NCBI RefSeq assembly: GCF_003013715.1
Contig: NC_072814.1
Coordinates: 1,922,001-1,986,000 of the forward strand
Reading direction: 5' to 3'
DNA from: Candidozyma auris
Taxonomy: Eukaryota > Ascomycota > Pichiomycetes > Serinales > Metschnikowiaceae
Length of the DNA: 64,000 nucleotides
Position numbers and translations under genes: made by a program. Below the pieces are notes generated by a model. That model had not been told where the DNA came from and did not search any database. It saw only the letters and a list, made by a program, of their open reading frames with translations. This document shows, one piece after another, positions 18,177 to 28,504 of this stretch (within the stretch, counting starts at the first letter, position 1; each line of letters starts with the position of its first letter).

Positions 18177-19532
18177 TCAGCCAAAGTACTGTGGCTGACC
18201 TTGCTGATAAGTAGGCTGCTGGTACATAGCAGCCTGAGATTGTCCGTACATCACTGGAGGGCCCTGCTGCTGGAACCCTGAAGCCTGACCAAATTGGTTT
18301 GGCTGGCCTTGGAAGCCAGTGGCCTGCAGTTGTTGTGTCTGTAATTGTCCTTGTTGTGTCTGTTGTCCCGTTGGGTTGCTGTATAGCGACATGATATTCT
18401 GCTTCGCAGTCTGTTGGGCTGCAAGTCGAGGGTTCGTTTGTTGCATAAGTAATTGTTGGTGCTGTGGGTTGTTAGGGTCCAAGTACTGGTTGCCGGCTTC
18501 GTCAATGTATGAAAGCTGGCCCGTGACGGGGTCCGTATACTGATATATCTGGGGCTGCTGTGGCTGCATGGTTTGTTGTGTCAGCAATGGAGCCAGCACA
18601 GGCTGGTTGTTCCACCATTCAGCTGTTCCTGTGCTGCTGGCAGGCTGGCTCGAAGGAGCAGTGCTCGTGCCATTGGACGTGCCAACACTGCTAATGGCAG
18701 TAGAAGGACGCGGTCTTCTAGGCAAGTCAGGAGGAATCTCAGATTGTGTAGGGTTCACTTTAGAGTCGTTTTCCAAGATATCTAGCGCTGTCTCGATATC
18801 GCCATTGGCCAAGATCAAGCTCTCCAAGGCCAGGTCTCTATCTGAGTAGCCAAACGTCAAGAGCTGGCGCAACTGGCCCGGGTATAGCGACTGCTCGTAG
18901 CTGGTGAGTTTTCTGTGGGACAAACGAGGAATCGGCCTGGTGGAGGCCGATCTTCTGCTGTTGATGGTCGACAGTCTAGACCTTCTGCCCAAGGGAGTCA
19001 GATGGCCCGAGCCATCAGAGTAGCGGGCCGAGCGATCATCGTAATCTCCATTCTCAATGTTGTCGTCTCTGAAGCGGCCATAGATGTACTTATCCCTCAA
19101 GTAACCCTCCACAGGTCCTTCCTCATCGTCATCAGCGTGGGGAAAAGGCACTCTCTTTGGATTCCACTTGTTCCTAGCCTTCCTGTTGCCGATGCGCCTC
19201 AAGTGGTCGATCTGCTCATCTGTCCACTGCTCCAACGTGAGCGACTTGACCCTCGAGATGGGCCTCCCCAGCGGCCCATCCACAGAAAGCACCTTCTTAT
19301 GGACATTGGCGCACCTCCCACAGAGCAAGATGCCCAAGTTCCACGACGCCCATGTCGGGTACTCGGCGCCGCACTCGCTACATCTGTTCAAGTTGTTACG
19401 GTTGTTGACGAGATCAATAAGCTGTCTGCTTGCTTCCTTCTCGCGTTTCTTGAACATGGCCCTCTTTCTCCAAGGAGTAGTATCTCTGTAACTTGTCAAT
19501 TCGGGTGGTGCGGTTAGTTCTGCAGGAGCCAT
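18177..19532 (-). CDS. GTS1: ArfGAP with UBA domain and Gln-rich tail (GTS1-like)
   Basis: 451 aa from the ATG at 19532; the frame is open up to 19769, but the extra 79 residues are low-complexity and unlike the family, so the inner start is preferred. The ArfGAP zinc finger reads C51-x2-C54-x16-C71-x2-C74, with NLGILLCGRCANVHKKVL. A UBA-like domain follows (SLYPGQLRQLLTFGYSDRDLALESLI), and the last about 150 residues are Gln-rich with YQQPTYQQ-type repeats. This order (ArfGAP, UBA, poly-Q) is that of S. cerevisiae Gts1, an Arf-GAP linked to vesicle traffic, endocytosis and ultradian metabolic rhythms. The tail is longer than in Gts1 (396 aa). Confidence 0.85.
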   Translation of the reverse strand: MAPAELTAPPELTSYRDTTPWRKRAMFKKREKEASRQLIDLVNNRNNLNRCSECGAEYPTWASWNLGILLCGRCANVHKKVLSVDGPLGRPISRVKSLTLEQWTDEQIDHLRRIGNRKARNKWNPKRVPFPHADDDEEGPVEGYLRDKYIYGRFRDDNIENGDYDDRSARYSDGSGHLTPLGRRSRLSTINSRRSASTRPIPRLSHRKLTSYEQSLYPGQLRQLLTFGYSDRDLALESLILANGDIETALDILENDSKVNPTQSEIPPDLPRRPRPSTAISSVGTSNGTSTAPSSQPASSTGTAEWWNNQPVLAPLLTQQTMQPQQPQIYQYTDPVTGQLSYIDEAGNQYLDPNNPQHQQLLMQQTNPRLAAQQTAKQNIMSLYSNPTGQQTQQGQLQTQQLQATGFQGQPNQFGQASGFQQQGPPVMYGQSQAAMYQQPTYQQGQPQYFG

Positions 19533-20232
19533 ATGATAGACCACTGCTCCCTCACTGAAGCTGTTGCGCGGTAGAAAGGTCTCTTGGCGGATCCGAATCG
19601 GAGACTCACGGTGGAAGAAAAGATTATTGCAAGGGTTTGCGTGGGGTGAAAGAAGTCGGACATTGGGTTGGATATGGAAAAGGTCGGTTGGGTTGAGTTT
19701 CTGCTGTGTTGGCAGAGGAAGCATAGAAGCGCCCGGTGGGTGCAAATATGCACAGGGTAAGGTTTCCACGCAGCAGCTACAAAAAGGTAGAAGAAGGTTT
19801 CATTGAGAAGAGGCGAGAAAAGTGGAGATTGTATGGTGGTTGATGGGTCTATTTCTATGGTATTTTGCTCTGCGAACGCAAGGCTCTGGTGAAGCTGGGT
19901 GGAGCTGGCTGGGGGGATGGTTGCTTGGGTGAAATCTCTCATCGAAAGGCTTTCGCAGCCATTTTATACGAGAAGCATACTCATCGACAAGTGGCTGAAT
20001 ACAAGAAAACCCACAACCCCTGGAATATCGCAGAGGATTTTGGGACGAGCAGTTATAGTAATTGCACTTGCCTCGTCTTTTTCGATTATTCAAAGTGGGG
20101 CGGAGTGGAGCGGTGGCCAGTGAGCGTGGTCTATAAGCTATCCTATCACAGCTGTCTGGTTTTGCCCATCAAGCCTCTTCTCCACATCACTCCTAAAATG
20201 GCGTTATTATCACCATCCCTTGACCATCGCCT
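19533..20232. other. Upstream region of the GTS1-like gene
   Basis: 700 bp between two minus-strand genes, so promoter of GTS1 and 3' end of the USB1-like gene. It contains TTTCGCAGCCA at 19951-19961, an exact reverse-strand copy of the recurrent TGGCTGCGAAA motif, about 420 bp before the GTS1 start. Frames in both directions are shadows or extensions. Confidence 0.5.
19951..19961 (-). promoter_or_regulatory. Recurrent TGGCTGCRAAA motif copy (GTS1 upstream)
   Basis: Exact copy on the minus strand. It is one of at least twelve intergenic copies in the window; the others are listed with the recurrent-motif finding. Function unknown; position suggests a promoter element. Confidence 0.5.
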
Positions 20233-21255
20233 TCAGGTTTGACGAGAGCGAGTCCGTGATCTTTTCTCTTTGACGTTCTTGCCCAGGACATCTTTCGATA
20301 ATGGCATGTTTGGGAGCAACGGGAAATCACCACGCATAATTCCGTCTCCAAAAAAAAGCAACCGGTCAAATTCTAACCGGAGCTTGTTCGCTATGCTTGA
20401 GATGTCCAACTCCCGTATATTCCTCTGGATCTCTGCGAACTCCTCTGTCGTTAAACGATTCTCAAAAAGCTTGACCTCACCAATGATTATCAGACAGTGA
20501 TAGTTCACTTCCGGTAGCCCGTCATTCTTATTGATCTCCATATTGCCACCAATAAAGTTCTCCCACTGATATCGAACCTGCGACTTTTCAGCCTGATCAT
20601 GAATCATTTTGGTGAGACTTCGTAGGTATGACTTCTCCGGCAGCTCAACGTATCGCGTGGGTCCAAACACATTGAGAGCAATGAATATATTACCTGATCG
20701 TGAACTCATATAAGCGTAAAGCTGGGTGTCCACGCGAAGAGAGACCACTTTGTCCTGCGAAGGGATCATCACACCCAAATTCAGGTTCTTCGTGGCCAAC
20801 AAGTCGGCCGGAGGCTCGACCGATTTCAAGTTTCTCTCAACTAGTCTCACCAAATTCTTGATCTTATTTCTTTCGCCGAAAATGTTTGGGAACAAAGTGA
20901 TGTGAATATCGTTCATAGCGTTCTTGTTCAGTAGAGAATAGCGTCCCACCAATTGGTTCCGCCGCTGCTCTGTAGAATGGAAGTAGTACCTACTTTTGAC
21001 TGAAGGCATCTTTTTTGACACACTTTCAAGGACGTTCTGGAAACATTCTCGAAGCAAGACTCTGGTTTCGCTTCTAAGCTTCAACGGTAGGTATGCGAAT
21101 GCGGAGTGTAATCCGAGACGCTTCATGGAGAAGTTCTGCGAGTAGGTTACAAAGCTCTGGGGATCAGGAAGCCGCTGTTGCTCTTTTTGGGTCTGCAGGT
21201 TTTCGGGCTCCTCGTCTGATGAATACCCTGCCAAAGAGTCCATGGCCAAAGGCAA
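20233..21255 (-). CDS. USB1: U6 snRNA phosphodiesterase Usb1-like (2H phosphoesterase)
   Basis: 340 aa; an inner ATG at 21243 is equally plausible. The 2H phosphoesterase fold is marked by two H-x-S/T motifs: H118-I-T (NDIHITLFPN) and H253-C-x (NYHC then a CTG codon at 20491-20493 on the minus strand). Only with CTG read as Ser does the second motif become H-C-S, which gives both an identity and a genetic-code argument. Usb1 trims and caps the 3' end of U6 snRNA with a cyclic phosphate; S. cerevisiae Usb1 (YLR132C) is about 290 aa. The C-terminal basic tail (KEKRSRTRSRQT) may be a nuclear signal. No other 2H family fits better, but overall similarity is judged by eye. Confidence 0.7.
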   Translation of the reverse strand: MPLAMDSLAGYSSDEEPENLQTQKEQQRLPDPQSFVTYSQNFSMKRLGLHSAFAYLPLKLRSETRVLLRECFQNVLESVSKKMPSVKSRYYFHSTEQRRNQLVGRYSLLNKNAMNDIHITLFPNIFGERNKIKNLVRLVERNLKSVEPPADLLATKNLNLGVMIPSQDKVVSLRVDTQLYAYMSSRSGNIFIALNVFGPTRYVELPEKSYLRSLTKMIHDQAEKSQVRYQWENFIGGNMEINKNDGLPEVNYHCLIIIGEVKLFENRLTTEEFAEIQRNIRELDISSIANKLRLEFDRLLFFGDGIMRGDFPLLPNMPLSKDVLGKNVKEKRSRTRSRQT

Positions 21256-22584
21256 GGCATCGCAGGGTTCTAGTATGGTGTTAGGGTGCAGGTGATAGAA
21301 GCATGGGATACAAGATAGCGGTCTGTAAATGGGAAAATTTGAACAGGTTAGACGCTAAGTATATGTTGCGTAGAAAGAGCCTCAATATATCATATTTGTT
21401 TTGATGGGAGTTGAGTTTGGAAAGTGTGTCAGCGCAGAAGGCATATCATAGGAGAATATCTTTTCGCAGCCATTTGGTCCAGGATGAATAAGTGCCCTAG
21501 ATAGTACAGTATGCTTTGAAATGAGACTCCATATACACTGTGTTTTCAAGGACTGCGAGTGCAAAGATGTAAACAGTTCAAGTGGAATTGTATGACCGAT
21601 TAAAGCGATAACATTATTTCTCTGGAGCAATGCGTGATCAACGCCATCCCACCAGCATTTCTTGCAAGACGAGTCAATGGACAAATCATAAATGGTTTAC
21701 TTCAGAGAGCTGAGCTGGCCGCTTTTTGATACGCTGCAATTCCGTACGTGATCAAGCATTGTGTTTCCATGAGGTTGAGGATGTATACTTTCAATTCCAA
21801 AATCGACATCTCATAGCTATGGGAAACGGCTAGCATACTGGTGCGAAGGTTGAAAGATCGCTTGAATCAATTGAGATTCGTTGCCAAGGCTACCTAGGTT
21901 CTCCAAACGTAAATTTCTTGACCCAATCTCACCAACTTCGTACATTTTACCTAATACTCACAACACCAAAACGAAAATTCGAACTGAGGCGAGCATGCAA
22001 ATTAAACTGTTCACTTGTTCGCACTCGGTGTGGGGAGCAGAGATGCGATGGAAGATAGAGCACAAAGTGCAGCCAAGATCTTCAGACTCAGTGAGTCATA
22101 CAGCACGAGCAGTTCCACTCAAAAAAAATCCTGGATAACAAATACAGTCATACTGGACCAACCAATCGGATTTTTTTTTTCTATAAATTTTTGTAACCTC
22201 GCCTAACTCGCGGGGTTTGTGGATCTATTTTTTTTTTTTTCTTTTTAGTTAGGAGGAACAATAGCTACTAACGCAGCGAAGGAAGCACTCTATTTCGCGC
22301 TACGCAGCTTCCCCATTCCAATGGTCCAGGACTCAACAATTTTTATACATTATAGTGTTCCTAATCAACCAGCCTTTCCAGCATGAGGCAACGTTTCTTT
22401 GTTTGCCTTTATAATCGTTCTTTTACCGTATGTTCGCTTCTTTTACCGGTTTCGGATCCCTGCTACTCTCTCCGTTAACGGCTTCTCCACACCAGTGCAG
22501 GAGATGCAGAGGCAGATGGTGGTGAAAAATCGACTTTTCACATCCACTGCTTGCCCAAAAACTCTCCTGGAAATCCCGCTCAAA
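21256..22584. other. Divergent promoter region USB1-like / MFS transporter
   Basis: About 1.3 kb without a convincing gene. TTTTCGCAGCCA at 21461-21472 is an exact copy of the recurrent motif, about 206 bp before the USB1-like start. T-rich tracts lie at 22171-22180 and 22229-22245, and a TACTAAC occurs at 22266-22272 without an obvious 5' splice site. The transporter frame is open upstream to about 22399 but lacks an ATG before 22504. Confidence 0.5.
21461..21472 (-). promoter_or_regulatory. Recurrent TGGCTGCGAAAA motif copy (USB1-like upstream)
   Basis: Exact 12-base copy on the minus strand, about 206 bp before the start of the USB1-like gene, in the same orientation as that gene. Confidence 0.5.
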
Positions 22585-24263
22585 ATGTCCGAAAAAAAGG
22601 ACCCGGTCAATTTCATCGAAATCGAACTGCTGTGGCCACAGTCGCCGTCGCCAGTGCCTGAAAAGATCGGTCTGGCTCCTTCAATCCCCAAGGAAGTCTA
22701 CAACTACAAGCTAGTTCTTGTAGCTATAGCTGCTGCTTCTGCTGCAACCATCATAGGGTACGATTCGGGGTTCATTGGAGGCACGGTTTCCCTTGAATCG
22801 TTTCGAGAGGAGTTTGGCTTCAACCAGATGTCCTCCTCGAAGCAGACAGACATCGCGTCGAACGTTGTGTCTGTGTTTCAAGCAGGCGCTTATTTTGGAT
22901 GTCTATTCTTTTATCCGGTGGGTGAGCTTCTTGGGCGTCGTGTTGGGTTGTTTTTGTCGGGGTTTTTTCTCACGTTTGGCGCTGCCATCTCGTTGATCTC
23001 CAACAAAGACCGGGGGTTGGGCGCTATTTACGCTGGACGGGTTCTTACCGGCCTAGGTATTGGTGGCTGTCTGGGCCTTGCGCCAATCTATGTTTCAGAG
23101 ATCTCTCCAGCTGCTATCAGAGGCAAACTTGTCGGATGCTGGGAAATAGCGTGGCAGGTTGGAGGCATGGTGGGCTACTGGATCAACTACGGTGTGCTTG
23201 AAAACCTTGAGCCTTCTAGAAAGCAGTGGCTCATTCCCTTTGCCATTCAGCTTGTTCCTTCGGGGCTCTTTTGGGCCCTCACGGTGGCTCTCCCAGAGTC
23301 GCCCCGTTATCTCATTGCCAAGGGTAACATGGACCAGGCAAGGGAGAATTTGGCGTATCTACGGGGCTTCTGCCCAACCACCCTTACTCTGTGTACGAGA
23401 TGAGTACCATGTGTACGTCGATCGAGGAGAATTTCGCTGTCACTGGACGGGTTTTTTTTGCTCCCCTCAAGGCCATGTTCACCAGGAAACACCTTGTGTA
23501 CCGCTTGATTCTCAGCACGGCGTTGTTCATGATGCAAAATGGGTTTGGCATCAACGCCATCACTTACTACTCTCCAACCATCTTCAAGTCTATAGGCGTC
23601 AATGGCTCCAACAGCACCCTTCTTTCTACGGGGATCTTCGGTGTTCTCAAAGCAGCAGCGGCGCTTTTCTGGATCTTCTTCTTGGTGGATAAAGTTGGCC
23701 GCAGAGCATGTCTCATCTGGATAGCCCTCCCGTGCTCCATCTGTATGTGGTACATTGGAGCATACGTAAAGATCGAAAACCCAACCGAAAAGCTTGCCAG
23801 TGGCGATACCAGCAGCACCCCAGGCGGTAAAGCTGCCCAGGGTCTCCTCTACATCTGGACGGTGTTTTACGGAATGACATGGAACGGAACGCCGTGGGTG
23901 ATCTGCTCGGAGATCTTCCCTCAATCTGTGCGTACTGTGGCCCAGGCAGTCAATGCCTCGTCCAACTGGTTTTGGGCTTTCATCATTGGCCACTTCACAG
24001 GCCAGGCGATCGATGCCATTGGGTACGGCTACTACTTGTTGTTTGGAGCGTGTTCGGTGGTTTTTCCGGCAGTGGTGTACTTCATCTATCCAGAGACCAA
24101 GGGTGTGCCGTTGGAGGCCATAGACTACCTATTTGAAGTGCCTGCTTGGAGAGCACAAGGACATGCTTTAAAGCGGTACCGTGCTCACTACATGGGAGAA
24201 GAAGGCGAAGAGAGGGAGAGATGCTCAGGTCTGATAGTGGAAAAACATAGAGATGGAGTTTAG
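22585..24263 (+). CDS. MFS sugar/quinate-type transporter with a 1-base frameshift
   Basis: Two frames form one SP-family transporter. The start ATG 22585 (MSEKKDPVN) has good A-rich context; ATG 22504 is an alternative. The first part holds the early membrane segments, GRRVG, PIYVSEISPAAIRG and PESPRYLI, then leaves frame around 23361-23374 and would stop at 23401-23403. The second part resumes with PNHPYSVYEM and holds the remaining segments, NGTPWVICSEIFPQSVR and PETKGVPLEAIDYLF. Adding one base near 23366 gives a protein of about 559 aa, normal for the family. The NGTPW and W-F-W-A-F motifs resemble quinate permease-like members more than hexose carriers; the substrate is not determined. 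It may be a recent pseudogene or a sequence error. Confidence 0.8.
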
Positions 24264-25317
24264 AAAGCTTGAGCAGCGATTCGGCGTTAACAAAAGCTGA
24301 GTTATTGATGATGTTACAAAAGAATTCTCAGACTATCACCGTTGAGTTGCCCGGAGGTAGTTGTCAAGTGAAGAGAGGAGACTCCATCTGCACCCGCCCC
24401 TCCATGCGCTAGTGCTGCTGGAACTACGCAGTCAGTTTCTGCTAGAGCTCCACCCAAGTGAAGATGTGCTAAACAAGAGAACTGATGTCAGTTTCTGCTA
24501 CTTCTGCTAGAAAGAAAAGTGCACAGTCACCATCTCAGCAACATTATGATTAGATCCCCACAAGACGCTCCAAGGGCAACTTTCAACTTTATGGAGTGAC
24601 CACCGCTTTTGTGTCTTTTGGCTGCGAAAAGTGCCAACAAAAAGACCACGCACAAATCGCTGCTGCCTATCAGCACGAGCAAAACGCTTCCCCAACTTGG
24701 ACAATTCACGAGGCCATACAAAGCGCACCTCTCAAACGCCGCCTTCCACTTCCCAATCCACCGCCTGTGTTTGTGCCACCTTTCCCAGCCCCAATTGCAC
24801 GTGTTGCAACAAGAACATACGATCGCTCGCGATCCTCCCCAGAAACGGAGTTACCTAATATCCGCGGAGGAGGAGAACAAAGAGACAAACCTGCTTCTCG
24901 CTAGCACGGGAGATCCCAAAGGCCCCAGGAACTTGGACACTACCCCAAAGTCCAGTTTCATTTCAAAGTGTGCACCTGTTTTGCTGTCAAGAGCCCTCAC
25001 CATCGCTGCCTCGAGGCTCCTCCAAATTCATGTGCGCTTTTCAGGAACATCAGTCGATTTTGCAGCCAATTCCATCATGTGCACCAAAAAAGTAGCCCCA
25101 AGGGACTCCGGCCCACTTCAGCCTCTGTGCTAACTATGGTGTGCAGAATCCCACCCTCGCTCACTTCCTGCCACTAAGCCCTTCGCTTCCCTACCAGCGC
25201 TTTTCACAGGCTCGCAAATGTGGGGACGTCCTATATAAAGCGCTGCTTCTCCAGCTCCACTACTCACTGGAAAACTAACCACAACTAACCAACTGACCAA
25301 CTAAGCAAAGTGTTATT
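24264..25317. other. FAO1 promoter region
   Basis: About 1.05 kb. It contains two exact copies of the recurrent motif: TGGCTGCGAAAA at 24619-24630 and, on the other strand, TTTTGCAGCCA at 25058-25068. A repeated phrase GTCAGTTTCTGCTA occurs at 24430 and 24486. Several overlapping plus-strand frames of up to 174 codons have no family resemblance and are treated as chance. Confidence 0.5.
25232..25240 (+). promoter_or_regulatory. TATA box of FAO1
   Basis: TATATAAAG, about 80 bp before the ATG, followed by a C/A-rich leader free of upstream ATGs. TATA-type promoters fit inducible peroxisomal genes. Confidence 0.6.
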
Positions 25318-27426
25318 ATGGGCCTCTTTCCGGACTCCGTCGAGGAAAAATACTTGGATGTGTTCATGGCCATCGCCGACGGCTTTGTTCGTGAGGTTGA
25401 CCCGGCGGTGATTCGTGATTACGTCGACAAGGACTTCCCCCAGGAGAGAATCGATGAGTACGTTGCCAAAGTAGGGCGCCCTTCGAAAATGGAGGGTTTC
25501 CGTGAGCTCATCAAGGACGCTATTCTGAGCAACACCTCGGAGTCGGTGCGTCTCTTTGGCATCTTGATGAATGCCTTGGACCTGAGGATCTTGGCTCCCG
25601 TGATCACAGGCTCCACCACCTTGGTGAGGGACATGACCGATGAGCAAAAAGAGAACATGCTTAGATCCTGGAGAGACTCGCCTATCCAGGCCAAACAGAG
25701 AATCTTTCGTCTTTTGTTCAACTTGACCGTGTCGACCTACCAGAGAGTGGCACCTAAAATCCACAAGGAGGCCTTGGACGTTCCCGATACAGATGTTCGT
25801 GAAGTGTTGTACGAGGGCCACAAGCCTGACGAGTTCAGGTACACGATGATGGATCCGCCAAAGTCTGATAACGTCGAGCTCTACTTGCCCAACATCGACG
25901 CTGTGATCATTGGCTCCGGTTCCGGCGCCGGTGTCACCGCTCACACCTTGGCTGAAAGTGGCTTGAAGGTGCTTGTTCTTGAAAAGGGCAAGTACTACCA
26001 TCCATCTGAGTTCAACTTCAACGAAATAACGGGTTGGAACGCTCTTTACGAGGGAGGTGGCCAGGTCCCCACGAGAAACTCGCAGACGATAGTTCTAGCT
26101 GGCTCGACCTTTGGAGGTGGCTCGACAGTCAACTGGTCTGCGTGTTTGAAGACCCCTTTCAAGGTCAGAAAAGAATGGTACGATGACTTCGGTGTGGACT
26201 GGTTCGCCACCGACGTCTACGACAGCGACATGGAGTACCTGCTCAAGCAAATGGGGGCCTCTACAGAACATATTACACATTCCTTCTCCAACCAGACGCT
26301 TCTTGATGGTTGTGAAAAGCTCGGCTACCCAGTCAAGGAGGTGCCTCAAAACAACGGTAATCATACCAACCATTCTTGTGGAATGTGTCACTTGGGGTGC
26401 AAGTGGGGAGTCAAGCAAGGCTCCATGGTTAACTGGTTGCGTTCGGCTTCAGAAAATGGCGCTCAGTTTATGGACCAAGTCAGCGTAGAACGTTTGGTTC
26501 GCAACAAGAATAATATCACCACCCATATAGAGTGTGTGGACTTGAGAACAGGTAACAAATTCACGATCAAGGGCCCCAGACGATTCATACTTGCTTGCGG
26601 CTCCTTGCATTCTCCAGTGCTTCTTCAAAAATCGGGCTTCCGCAACAAGCATATTGGAAAGAACCTCAAGTTGCACCCTATCTCCGCCGTGACTGGTGTC
26701 TTTGACTTAAAGACTAATCCTCACTACAACTCCATCATGACAACGGTGTGCACCAAGGTGGATGATCTCGATGGTAAGGCTCACGGTGCCAAAATAGAGA
26801 CACTTTTGCACACTCCTATGCTTGAGGCTGTGTTTAAACCATGGGAATCTTCCAACCAGTTACGTCAGGACTTGTTGAAGTACCAGGGTGCTGCTTGCTT
26901 CATTTTGTTAACCAGAGACACATCCCTGGGCTATGTCACCTACGATAAGAAAAAGCCTGAAAAAGTCGTAATTGAATATGACATCAACAAGTTTGACCGT
27001 AATGCTATTTTGCAGGCTATCCTTGTCACTGCCGACGTTATCTACATCCAGGGTGGTAAGGAGATCATCCACCCATCATGGCAAGTAAAGAGATTTATCA
27101 GTCACAAGCCAAAGGAGCAGCGTAGCATTCACGACGCTGACTACCAGGCATGGCGCAAGATTGCAGCAGAGACACCGTTGTCCAACTACGGTGCCACATA
27201 CGGTTCTGCCCACCAGATGTCCACCTGTCGTATGAGCGGCAAGGGTCCCAAGTACGGTGTGTGTGACCCTAGAGGACGTACATTTGAGAGTGACAACGTT
27301 TACATCACTGACGCAAGTGTCTTGCCCACCGCTTCCGGTTCCAACCCTATGATATCTACCATGGCCTGTGCCAGACACATTGCCAACGGTATTGTTGACG
27401 AGTTCAAGCCCGCACCTAAGTTGTAA
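25318..27426 (+). CDS. FAO1: Long-chain fatty alcohol oxidase
   Basis: 702 aa, the usual length for yeast Fao1. It is a GMC-type flavoprotein: the FAD-binding GSGSGAGVTAHTLAESG begins at about residue 199, with GSTFGGGSTVNWSACLKTP and the C-terminal VYITDASVLPTASGSNPM block typical of the family. It oxidises long-chain alcohols to aldehydes with H2O2 release, the second step of omega-oxidation after CYP52 enzymes. The C-terminus PKL is a plausible non-canonical PTS1, consistent with the peroxisomal site of the Candida enzymes. The gene is a hallmark of alkane- and fatty-acid-using CTG-clade yeasts. Confidence 0.95.
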   Translation: MGLFPDSVEEKYLDVFMAIADGFVREVDPAVIRDYVDKDFPQERIDEYVAKVGRPSKMEGFRELIKDAILSNTSESVRLFGILMNALDLRILAPVITGSTTLVRDMTDEQKENMLRSWRDSPIQAKQRIFRLLFNLTVSTYQRVAPKIHKEALDVPDTDVREVLYEGHKPDEFRYTMMDPPKSDNVELYLPNIDAVIIGSGSGAGVTAHTLAESGLKVLVLEKGKYYHPSEFNFNEITGWNALYEGGGQVPTRNSQTIVLAGSTFGGGSTVNWSACLKTPFKVRKEWYDDFGVDWFATDVYDSDMEYLLKQMGASTEHITHSFSNQTLLDGCEKLGYPVKEVPQNNGNHTNHSCGMCHLGCKWGVKQGSMVNWLRSASENGAQFMDQVSVERLVRNKNNITTHIECVDLRTGNKFTIKGPRRFILACGSLHSPVLLQKSGFRNKHIGKNLKLHPISAVTGVFDLKTNPHYNSIMTTVCTKVDDLDGKAHGAKIETLLHTPMLEAVFKPWESSNQLRQDLLKYQGAACFILLTRDTSLGYVTYDKKKPEKVVIEYDINKFDRNAILQAILVTADVIYIQGGKEIIHPSWQVKRFISHKPKEQRSIHDADYQAWRKIAAETPLSNYGATYGSAHQMSTCRMSGKGPKYGVCDPRGRTFESDNVYITDASVLPTASGSNPMISTMACARHIANGIVDEFKPAPKL

Positions 27427-27463
27427 GTTTATCTATACACATACTATTATGAAACACCTGTAT

Positions 27464-27874
27464 CTACGTCCTGATTTCCTCGTAAGCAACGCTTTCACAT
27501 GAGAGGTAGTAGCAGAGCTTTTTGACGTCTGTTTCTTCTGGGTTTCGGAACCCAGCAAATCCCAAGGGACCCTTATCACACTCACTACAGATGAGAAGAC
27601 GCTCAACTTTCTCTATCTCACCAACCTTCAGGCTGGACTGTAGCTGTGGGGCGGCTTTCGAAACGCCGATGTTGTCGAAGTCCCAAACATCATCAAGCTC
27701 AAAGAAATTTCTGGACTCTTGCGCCATAGCTGGAGCGTTGGCGATTTCCCTTCTTCTTTGAGCTAAAGTTTCATTCAAAAGTATGATTCTCGTTTTGCAA
27801 TTGTCAAAAGGACAGCGAATGATGCTTCTAGGATACTGTTTGCTCTGTATTTCCGAGAAGCCAATGAGTGACAT
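27464..27874 (-). CDS. DSS4: Mss4/Dss4-like Rab GDP/GTP exchange factor
   Basis: 136 aa, close to S. cerevisiae Dss4 (143). Zinc-binding pairs are seen as CPFDNC near the N-terminus and CSECDKGPLGF near residue 95, the latter being the most recognisable Mss4 signature. The family binds nucleotide-free Rabs; yeast Dss4 acts on Sec4 in exocytosis. It ends tail-to-tail with FAO1, only 37 bp apart. Confidence 0.88.
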   Translation of the reverse strand: MSLIGFSEIQSKQYPRSIIRCPFDNCKTRIILLNETLAQRRREIANAPAMAQESRNFFELDDVWDFDNIGVSKAAPQLQSSLKVGEIEKVERLLICSECDKGPLGFAGFRNPEETDVKKLCYYLSCESVAYEEIRT

Positions 27875-28504
27875 CTAAAAGAAAGAAACGTGAAAGGTGA
27901 AGATTACGAAGCTCAAAGTGGAGCGTAGATTTCTGTTCCAAGCGTATGTATGCAAGATCCACGAAGTTCGAGTGAGCCCAATTCACACGACCTACAGAGA
28001 TTTCTTCAAGAGACAATTCTAATGGACTTTAGGAAAAAAACAGTCCAATAAGGTTCCTTTATCATAATGCATAGCTATTCTCTTTCAATATCGGGTAGTT
28101 TCTCTTTGCATGTGACATCAACTCGTTATCAGATTCTGCCTCTTCAAAGTTAGCAGCCGATGGTAACGTATTCTGCTCAAATAGAGCCTTTTAGGCTGCA
28201 AAGAGATTCTATGTTAAATTGTTCCACCACAATGATGCCCTTTCATCTGACCATCATGCTTACATAAATATGTGGCTGCAACTGACGATTTTGCAACTAT
28301 CTTTTTGAAGCTCAAGAGTAATCTGAGAAGGAAATGCAAATACGATTTTTTAAATGTAGATGATTTGACAGCTCTCATCTATAAGTAGACATTAACACAG
28401 TAAATGATTTTAATTACGATTTTTTTTGGCAATCTGTAGGCACTTATTTCTCCGTACTGTAAAAACCGTGCATTTATCATATGTCTATAATGTTTATTGC
28501 GCCG
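27875..28504. other. Intergenic region DSS4 promoter
   Basis: 630 bp, AT-rich, with no ORF of note. TTAGGCTGCAAAG at about 28191 is a weak variant of the recurrent motif. No RNA gene is recognised, though a small nucleolar RNA could be missed by eye. Confidence 0.4.

Noticed and set aside
18915..19517. 200-codon plus-strand frame
   Set aside because: It is the antisense of the conserved ArfGAP region of the GTS1-like gene; composition follows the opposite strand.
22266..22272. TACTAAC branch-point match before the transporter
   Set aside because: No paired 5' splice site was found and the coding region starts cleanly at 22585.
23307..23993. 228-codon minus-strand frame across the transporter
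   Set aside because: It is an antisense shadow; the plus strand encodes SP-family motifs on both sides of the frameshift.
24596..25133. Overlapping plus-strand frames of 75-174 codons before FAO1
   Set aside because: They lie in three competing registers with no conserved features, inside the promoter of FAO1.
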